64,000 nucleotides of DNA from Rana temporaria. Its lineage: Eukaryota; Chordata; Amphibia; Anura; Ranidae. Below are positions 56,745 through 64,000 of the stretch, in pieces. Each line of letters begins with the position of its first letter. Position 1 is the stretch's first letter. The stretch is taken from contig NC_053497.1 in assembly GCF_905171775.1 (NCBI RefSeq), positions 106,167,157 through 106,231,156 on the forward strand, read 5' to 3'. The translations under genes were made by a program, and so were the position numbers. The notes beneath the pieces were generated by a model. It had not been told where the DNA came from and ran no database searches. It saw only the letters and a list, made by a program, of their open reading frames with translations.

Positions 56745-57681
56745 CCACTTCCTGCCGGACGTACGACTTTGTACGGCTGCAGTGTGGATCCCAATTGCCG
56801 GGAGGCCGTCTATATATGGCCTCCAGCCACTGGGGGGCGTGCGAGCGCCGCCGGCGGTCATGCGCCCGTGCCCGCTGCATCACTGAGATGACGATGCGCC
56901 TGCCTGGCGGCTGCGATGTCCGCCAGGCACCCGCGATCGGCAGTTACACAGACAAGGACGTGGATCTATGTGTGTAAACACACAGATCCACGTCCTGTCA
57001 GGGAGAGAGGAGACCGATGCTGTGTCCCTTGTACATAGGGACACAGATCGGTCTCCTCCCTCAGTCAGTCCCCTCCCCCTACAGTTAGAACATTCACTAG
57101 GCTACACATTTAACCCCTTTCTCGCCCCCTAGTGTTAACCCCTTCTCTGCCAGTCACATTTATACAGTAATTAGTGCATATTTATAGCACTGATCGCTGT
57201 ATAAATGTGAATGGTGCCAAAAATGTGTCAAAAGTGTCCGACGTGTCCGCCATAATGTCGCAGTCCCAATAAAAATCGCAGATCGCCGCCATTACTAATA
57301 AAAAAATAAAAATAATAATTCTGTCTCCTATTTTGTAGGCGCTATAACTTTTGCGCAAACCAGTCGCTTATTGCGTTTTTTTTTTTACCAAAAATATGTA
57401 GAATATGTATTGGCCTTAACTTAGAAAAAAAAATTGTTTTTTTTTTAAATTGAATTTTTTTCAAAATTGGCGCTTTTTTTTGTTTATAGCGCAAAAAATA
57501 AAAACTGCAGAGGTGATCAAATACCACCAAAAGAAAGCTTGATTTGTGGGGAAAAAGGACATCAATTTTGTTTGGGAGCCACGTCGCACGACTGCGCAAT
57601 TGTCAGTTAAAGCGACGCAGTGCCAGAAGCTGAAATTTCGCCTGGGCAGGAGGGGGGTATATGTGCCCAGTAAGCAAGTGG
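56745..57681. mobile_element. TTAA-flanked element, CCACTTCC family, copy 2
   Basis: TTAA at 56741-56744 and 57682-57685 flanks 937 bp. The ends are CCACTTCCTGCCGG and GTAAGCAAGTGG. The interior matches 33006 in order, including CACAGATCCACGTCC inverted arms, GTTAACCCCTTCTCTGCCAG, ATCGCCGCCATTACTAAT and GGTGATCAAATACCACC. Non-coding. Confidence 0.87.
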
Positions 57682-57703
57682 TTAAAACAACAAACATGTT
57701 ATA

Positions 57704-59716
57704 CAGTGCCTTGCAAAATTATTCACCCCCTTGGCTTTTAACCTCTTTTGTTACATTACAGCCTTTAGTTTTTAATCTGAATCATATGTGATGAATCAGA
57801 ACACAATAGTCTAAGTTGGTGAAGTAAAACTAGAAAAATATATTCATAAAATTATTTAAAAAAAAAAAAAAAAAAATTATAATTGGCATGTGCGTATGTA
57901 TTCACCCCCTTTGTTATGAAGCCCATGAAAAGCTCTGGTGCAACCAATTACCGGTACCTTACGAAGTTACATAATTAGTGAAATGATGTCCACCTGTGTG
58001 CAAGTGTCACGTGATCTGTCATTACATATACACAACTTTTTGAAAGGCCTCAGAGGCTGCAACACCTAAGCAAGAGACACCACTAACCAAACACTGCCAT
58101 AAGGACCAAAGAACTCTCCAAACAAGTAAGGGGCAATGTTGTTGAGAAGTTCAAGTCAGGGTTAGGTTACAAAAAAATATCCAAATCTTAGATGATCCCT
58201 GGGAGCATGATCAAATATATAATAACCAAATGGAAAGAACATGGCACAACAGCAAACCTGCCAAGAGACGGCCGAAAACCAAACTTATGGACCGGGCAAG
58301 GAGGGCATTAATCAGAGAGGCAGCAGAGAGACCTAAGGTAACCCTGGAGGAGCTGCAGAGTTCCACAGCCATTACTTTCAGCAACAAACAAAATGGCACA
58401 TTTTGAGTTTGCGAAAAAATGCATGTGGGAGACTCCCAAAATGTATGGAGGAAGGTGCTCTGGTCTGATGAGACTAAAATTAAAACTTTTTGGCCATCAA
58501 AGAAAACGCTGTCTGGCGCAAACCCAACCCATCACATCACCCAAAGAACACCATCCCCACAGTGAAACATGGTGGCGGCAGCATCATGCTGTGGGGATGT
58601 TTTTCAGCAGTTGGGACTGGGAAACTGGTCAGAGTTGAGGGAAAGATGGATGGTGCTAAATACAGGAATATACTTGAGTAAAACCTGTACCACTCTGTGT
58701 GTGATTTGAGGCTAGGACGGCGGTTCACCTTCCAGCAGGACAATGACCCCAAACACACTGCTAAAGCAACACTTGGTTTAAGGTGAGACATGTAAATGTG
58801 TTGGAATGGCCTAGTCAAAACCAAGACCTCAATCCAATAGAAAATCTGTGGTCAGACTTAAAGCGGATGTGCCATGGGAACAAAATATTAAAAGTCAGCA
58901 GCTACAAATACTGCAGCTGCTGACTTTTAATAATAGGACACTTACCTGTCCTGGAGTCCAGCGCCGATCGCAGCAGAGCACGAGCGATCGCTCGTCACTC
59001 TGCTGCTCCCCCCGCCATCCACGCTGAGGGAACCAGGAAGTGAAGCGCTGCGGCTTCACTGCCCGGTTCCCTACGGCGCATGCGCGAGTCGCGCTGCGCC
59101 CGCCGATTGGCTCACACGCTGTGTGCTGGGAGCCGAGTGTTCCCAGCACACAACGGGCGACAGACGGGATGTGACGGAATGCCCGTCTTTCGCCCGTATC
59201 GTGTGGCCGGAAGTGGGTGCAAATACCTGTCTTTAGACAGGTGTCTGCACCCCCCTCCCCCCTGAAAGGTGTCAAAAGTGACACCGGAGGGGGGGAGGGT
59301 TCCGATCAGCGGGACTCCACTTTAGGGTGGAGGACCGCTTTAAAGATTGCTGTTCACAAGAGCAAACCATCCAACTTGAAGGAGCTGGAACAATTTTGCA
59401 AGAGGAATGGGCAAAAATCCCAGTGGTAAGATGTGGCAAGCTCATAGAGACTTATCCAAAGCGACTTGGAGCTGTGATAGCAGCAAAAGTTGGCTCTACA
59501 AAGTATTGACTTTAGGGGGGTGAATAGTTATGCACTTTTTCTGTTATTTTGTCCTATTTGTTGTTTGCTTCACAATAAAAAAAAAAATTCAAAGTTGTGG
59601 GCATGTTCTGTAAATTAAATGATGCAAATCTTCAAACAATCTATGTTAATTCCAGATTGTAAGGGCAAGAAAACACGAAAAATGCCAAGGGGGGTTAATA
59701 CTTTTTCAAGGCACGA
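57704..59716 (+). mobile_element. Tc1-like transposon with nested TTAA element
   Basis: CAGTGCCTTGCAAAATTATT and its degraded inverse (TTTTTCAAGGCAC) bound an element of the same family as 9504. It is in opposite orientation and 1.5 kb long without its insert. Plus-strand frames contain transposase pieces: KISKS and KWKEHGTTANLPRDGR near 58220, KMAHFEFAKK near 58395, GGGSIMLWGCFSAVGTGKLV near 58565, and SNLKELEQFCK near 59370. Stops and a frameshift near 58440 inactivate it. The nested element split the NLWSDL/KIAV junction. Confidence 0.85.
58862..59339. mobile_element. TTAA-flanked element, AGCGGA family, copy 2, nested in Tc1
   Basis: The insertion is precise: GTCAGACTTAA precedes it and TTAAAGATTGC follows, so the Tc1 codons resume after one TTAA duplicate (58858-58861 and 59340-59343). 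The 478 bp interior is colinear with 52005. Confidence 0.92.
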
Positions 59717-59727
59717 TAGATATAGAG

Positions 59728-59886
59728 CAGGGATATGCAATTAGCGGACCTCCAGCTGTTGCAGAACTACAAGTCCCATGAGGCATAGCAAGACTCTGAC
59801 AGCCATAAGCATGACACCCAGAGGCAGAGGCATGATGGGACTTGTAGTTTTGCAACAGCTGGAGGTCCGCTAATTGCTTATTTCTG
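59728..59886. mobile_element. hAT-type MITE, CAGGGATATGCAATTAGCGG family
   Basis: A 159 bp element with a perfect 8 bp duplication ATATAGAG (59720-59727 and 59887-59894). Inner arms GCAATTAGCGGACCTCCAGC and its inverse are perfect. The central spacer includes AGGCAGAGGCATGATGG. Confidence 0.9.
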
Positions 59887-60128
59887 ATATAGAGGATAGA
59901 GAGCGGATGAATACAGGAGGATGGAGTGGAGATGTGATGGTACAATACACACAGAGGATGAAGAGCGGGAGAATACAGAGAATCAAGTGGAGAGGAGACA
60001 CAGAGGATGGAGAGTCAATGACAGCTAATCACAGGATGTAAACAGATGCCAGTTATCTGCTTTGTTTTTCCCCTCATGCTAACACATGATGAGAAAAGAG
60101 AAAAGTCATTAACCGTCTCCTGTTAAAG

Positions 60129-60420
60129 CAGTGGTTTTCAACCTGGGGGTCGGGACCCCCTCAGGGGTCAAATGATGATTTGCCAGGGGTCACCAGATCC
60201 TGGGCTGTTCCTGAAGCCTGCACCACTCTCCCAGCCTTCTTGCGGCTGCTCTGGAGCTGGTGGCCACCCAGCTGGGCTGTTCCTGGAGCACACGGCCGTT
60301 CACAGCATGGCTGGGGGGCAGAGACTAGAGATCAGCTGATTGGTGAGGATTGTGAGGTGGGAGGGGCTGGAGGAGACCCCATTTCCTGATTTCAGCATAG
60401 GTGTCACTGCTACGAGATAT
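60129..60420. mobile_element. hAT-type element fragment, CAGTGGTTTTCAACCTGG end
   Basis: CAGTGGTTTTCAACCTGGGGG followed by GTCGGGACCCC is the left end of a widespread vertebrate hAT family. The rest of the block has diverged and no right end is seen. Confidence 0.55.
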
Positions 60421-60429
60421 CAGTACCAC

Positions 60430-60884
60430 CTCTCATTGCCCATCAGTGCTGCCTATCAGTGCCCATTAGTGCAGCCTCGTCAGTGCCCTCCAGTGCCGCC
60501 TCAATAGTGTCCATCAGAGCCACCTATCAGTGCCACCTATCAATGCCCATCAGTGCTGCCTCATCAGTGAAGCCTATCATTGCCCATCATCTCATCAGCG
60601 CACATCAGGAAAGGAGAAAAATGACCCGTTTGTAAAATTTTATAACAAACTATGACCTTTTTTTTGTTTAATTTTCAGGCCTTTCTTGTTTAGCAAAAAA
60701 TAAAAAAAACCAACAGTGATTAAATACCACCAAAACAGCTCTATTTGGGTGAAAAAAAAAAAAATATCATATGGGTAGTGTAGCATGACTGCACAATTGT
60801 CATTCAAAGTGTGACATCCCAGCCCAGAAAAATGGCCTGGGCAGGAAAGGGGTAAAAGTTCCCAGTAGGCAAGTGGTTAAAGAA
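60430..60884. mobile_element. TTAA CCACTTCC-family fragment, copy 3, with a CAGTGCC-type minisatellite
   Basis: About ten short units of CATCAGTGCCGCCTATCAGTG run from 60430 to 60600. They are followed by family words GATTAAATACCACCAAAA and ACAATTGTCATTCAAAG, and a right end AGTAGGCAAGTGGTTAA. The left part of the element is missing. Confidence 0.65.
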
Positions 60885-61845
60885 TGAAAAAATGCAGCAG
60901 CCACATCTAAAGATTGGTAAGCTTCAATATATTCTTTTTTGTTTTTGAGTTTAAAACTGCTTTGATCCAAACTTTTACTTTAAAAGATAAAATGGGAATA
61001 CAGGTTTACAGCTTGCATCTTATAACTTTTTTTTCTTTTAGTACAGCTGAATACACAACTTGTTTTTTTCCATTACATGTTCAGGCTTAGTACATTAGCA
61101 GACAGGGCAAAGTGGTAGTGAAAATAAAAGCAGGCTTTTAAGAGCGGGTCCGAACCTTACCTAAATGTAACATTTTTGTTGCGATTACTATTTGTTGCCC
61201 ATGGAAAAAAAAAAGAAAAAAAAATACACTTCAACCTTAGATCCACTCTGATGAATCCCCACTTTCACCTAAACTGTTTATAAAGCTGGTAAACCTAAAC
61301 CAGAGCTGGGGCCTTGCTGTAAAGAAATGAAAAAAAAAAAAAAAAAATTCAGCAAAAACACATTCCGTTTCGCCCAGAAAAAAGATTCACATTACAGCGG
61401 AGAATATTGCAGGCCGGCACATATACATCTGGTTTATGTTTAACTACATATCTATTACCATAATTCTAAAGATTATTACACTGGGGAAGTGATAAATCTG
61501 TTTTATGTTTAAAATGCGCTTTTCTTTCGAGTCACTCCGTCAATGCTAAAAGGGTTAGGGGCAGAAATTTATTAAGCAAGAACGCCATTAACAGTCATCC
61601 GCCATCTTCTGTACTGAAGCTTCTGAATGTGCTACAATGTATAACGGTTTATGTGAAATGGAAACAGTTTTATCCTATGTTAGCACAACATTATTTTGTA
61701 ACCTGCCACCACACAATGCAGTTGATTTAGAAGGATTTAGAAGGAATTTGTAACCCCATTCGCCCAGTGAAAGTGCATGCGCATTTGTTTGTTGCAAAAG
61801 GAAGGATTGTAAATAGGTTATATCTTTCTGTGCTCTTCAAATGTA
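60885..61845. other. Mostly unique DNA, possible conserved non-coding element
   Basis: From about 61350 to 61640 there are no repeat signatures, and the sequence includes GTTTTATGTTTAAAATGCGCTTTTC and GCCATTAACAGTCATCCGCC, which look enhancer-like. No gene is seen. Conservation could not be tested. Confidence 0.35.
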
Positions 61846-61978
61846 AATGATTGATTTAAAACTGTTATACCACATTTGGCCACCAGGTGAAGCTAAGTAT
61901 CACAAACGTTTCCTATAATACTTAGCTCCATCTAGTGGCCAAATTAAGTATTTTATTTTTAAAATAAATCATTTACCT
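61846..61978. mobile_element. Small hairpin MITE
   Basis: AAATGATTGATTTAAAA and TTTTAAAATAAATCATTT are imperfect inverted ends. The inner arms TTTGGCCACCAGGTGAAGCTAAG and CTTAGCTCCATCTAGTGGCCAAA pair well. Confidence 0.7.
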
Positions 61979-62339
61979 TTGAACAGCAAAGAATATAGCC
62001 TATTGGCATTCGTTTCTCTGTTCTATCCACATAGAACAAAACTACATGCATTTTCACTGGGTGCATAGCTATGTGAATTCTTTACAAATTAAACCCCCTA
62101 AAGATGCATGTCCGACATGTACATTTAAAAATTAAACCAACAGACACAGTAGCTATAACCTTCATGTTCTGTACCAATTGCAATATCCTGTAGCTGTTAG
62201 TGTGTTCCCAGATTCCAACTCCACCCATCCTCTAAACCCACTATTGTCCCACCCACACAAGCATTAAAGGAATGATGCAAAGAGTTATAACCCAAGTGAC
62301 TACACACTCTTCTAGAAGCTGAATTCTGACAACTTACCC

Positions 62340-62487
62340 CAGGGATCCTCAAACTATGGCCCTCCAGCTGTTGTAGAACTACACATCCCATGAGGCATTG
62401 TAACACACTGACATTCACAGACATGACTAGGCATGATGGGAATTGTAGTTCCTGAACAACTGGAGGGACATAGTTTGAAGACCCATG
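62340..62487. mobile_element. hAT-type MITE, CAGGGATCCTCAAACTATGG family
   Basis: A 148 bp relative of the element at 14314 with a perfect 8 bp duplication ACTTACCC (62332-62339 and 62488-62495). Confidence 0.92.
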
Positions 62488-62495
62488 ACTTACCC

Positions 62496-63785
62496 CAATG
62501 GATGGTCAGTTTCTAGCCCAGTTGCAATATATAGTGTACAGCATTAGCACTCCACTAATTAATATGACTTACCCTGAGCTGTTTTTTTCAAAAGGACCAT
62601 TCACACATAGCATTGTGTTGTGATGTGTTAATGCACATTATGGCATGTGGCAATGTGTGCTGTGTTAAACAATATGTCATCCCAAAATGTCATACTCCTA
62701 ATGTGCATGCTGTACCATGTAATTGCATGAAAAAGTATCCTGGTATTGCTTCCTGTGTGTGAAATCCCTGGTGTTCCTGCCAGTCTCTGCTTTCCTATTA
62801 AAAACTGACCACACTAGGCATGAGAGCACAGTGTGGTCAGTTTGTGGCTGTGCTCAGCCTGCTCTCCCCCTCTCAGCCATTTACTGGGAAGATCAGTGTG
62901 CTGCTGCTTCTCCTCTACAACCTCTGCAAGCTCCTTATGCAGCTAAGAATAGAGGGTATTTGATCACTTAAAAAAAGGGGGAAAAAAGGTATTTATAATG
63001 TTTTTTATATCTATACACAAATGTTTTCCCTTTAATTTCAGTTTTAAAATGAATGGGTTGTTTTACAAGATGTGGGTTCACATATACTTTAGGGTCACCC
63101 ACTTATTATGAAAAAGCTGCCAACGCACCACAATGGATGAAAAAATGTGCATGACCTTGAAGCCTGGTACACAGTATGAGTTTTTTCCATTTAACCCAGT
63201 AGGTTGAAGGAAAAAGCTTTCATCTCTGGTCGAAGCCGGTGTACTAGCGATCCATGTATGGGCAGGCTGAATGTACCCAAGTTGATAGATTGATCAGCAT
63301 GGATAACAACCAGCATGTTGGATTTTTCTACATACAGTTACTGCCAGCCTCTATAGCCGCTAGCAGTAACCATTGTAATCTGCCGGTCAGGAATGCTCCC
63401 CATGCCCTCCGCTGCTAGAATACAATAGCACAGTGGGAGCATTGATGGGGAAATCAAGTGCTTTTCTTTTCCTTCACTACAGCTGGAAGAAAAATATATA
63501 TATATCATCTATGGCCAGCAATAGGGCACTTTCACACTGATTTGCTGCAAAAATATGACAAAAACCCATATGTGTTTTTGCCGTGATTTTGCTGCATTTG
63601 TGGAGCAGTTTTTATGAGAACATGTGATTCAAAAACCACAACAAAAATGCATCGTTGGCGCATTTTTGGTGTGTTTTCCATTACTTTCAATGGAAGGTGC
63701 ATTTTTGGTGCATTTTTTCTTAGCTCCCCATACATGCTCCACAGATGCTGCAAACATTATTTTTTTTTTAATGCAAAAGTGCTTG
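62496..63785. other. Intergenic DNA with weak repeat fragments
   Basis: A CTGGTACACAGTATGAG start near 63172 and a GGCACTTTCACACTGATTTG start near 63526 look like decayed ends of MITE families seen elsewhere here. No gene is recognised. Confidence 0.4.
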
Positions 63786-63789
63786 TATG

Positions 63790-64000
63790 AGGAAGTGGAT
63801 GGGGGATACACAGGACTCTGATAAGTAAGGGTGGGGAAACTAAAGACTCTGATGTGAAAGGGGGGGACTGAGAACTCTGATGTAAAAGAAGGAAGGACTG
63901 AGGACTCTGGTGTAAAAGGAGGAAGGACTGAGAACGCTGATGTGGAAGGTGGAAGGACTGATGACTCTGATGTAAAAGAAGGAAGGACTAAGAACTCTGA
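63790..64000. repeat. Minisatellite of about 31 bp at the window edge
   Basis: About six units of GACTCTGATGTAAAAGAAGG then AAGGACTGAGAA run off the end of the window; spacer length varies by a few bases. Confidence 0.85.

Noticed and set aside
1..64000. Host protein-coding gene, tRNA, rRNA or CRISPR array
   Set aside because: No exon series outside the Harbinger element, no cloverleaf or rRNA words and no regularly spaced identical short repeats with unique spacers were found by eye.

Overview
This 64 kb window is vertebrate nuclear DNA from an amphibian, most likely a ranid frog. That is inferred from the repeats: many short inverted-repeat elements ending in a GTACACACG core, TTAA-flanked elements, hAT elements, Tc1 elements with TACAGTGCCTTGCAAAAG ends, DIRS and Penelope-like retroelements, and L1/Tx1 and L2/CR1-type LINE tails. 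I found no host protein-coding gene, tRNA, rRNA or CRISPR array. The window reads as an intergenic or intronic desert filled with nested transposons, separated by a few unique stretches, some of which look like conserved non-coding sequence. Only one locus has intact multi-exon coding capacity, and it belongs to a transposon.

The centrepiece is a 9,377 bp PIF/Harbinger DNA transposon at 35937-45313. It has near-perfect 30 bp terminal inverted repeats and a 3 bp target duplication (GTA), and it appears complete. It carries three spliced, open genes. (1) A 406-residue HARBI1-type DDE transposase on the + strand (two exons, 36413-38133). (2) A 315-residue Myb/SANT-like protein on the - strand (three exons, 41119-39276), with a very acidic middle and a helical C-terminus. 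(3) A 330-residue MADF-domain protein on the + strand (two exons, 42383-43626). Genes 2 and 3 diverge from a shared promoter made of tandem 177 bp repeats, three of which carry a TATAAAAGGG box. A decayed, inverted copy of the MADF exon lies in the 3' part of gene 3, supplies its last codons, and could fold the transcript into double-stranded RNA. A 59 bp minisatellite fills the right subterminal region.

At least eight non-autonomous elements elsewhere (5263, 5986, 7814, 15929, 25341, 28144, 32515, 48571, 51131) share the GTACACACG-type termini and TWA-like target duplications. One of them (51131-51642) still carries a recognisable relative of the transposase promoter. They look like deletion derivatives of Harbinger elements related to the intact one.

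Layout: 0.6-3.5 kb, DIRS remnant (- strand); 5-9.5 kb, Harbinger MITEs, a perfect 73 bp palindrome and a Tx1-like LINE tail; 9.5-11.9 kb, a Tc1 element carrying a solo LTR; 12.4-16.3 kb, a GGCCAGATTC-family element, two hAT elements and a MITE; 16.3-18.3 kb, mostly unique DNA; 18.3-25.8 kb, nested MITEs, an L2/CR1-type LINE, a Penelope-like GIY-YIG remnant, a hAT element and a MITE; 27.3-29.5 kb, an L1 tail, a nested MITE pair and a Tc1 remnant; 29.9-31.1 kb, degenerate minisatellites; 32.5-35.9 kb, a MITE, a TTAA element and a Tc1 with a nested element; 35.9-45.3 kb, the Harbinger transposon; 45.7-57.7 kb, more GGCCAGATTC, TTAA and Harbinger elements; 57.7-59.7 kb, a second Tc1 with a nested TTAA element; 59.7-64 kb, hAT MITEs, unique DNA and a minisatellite at the edge. 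All assignments are by eye; no alignment or database search was run.
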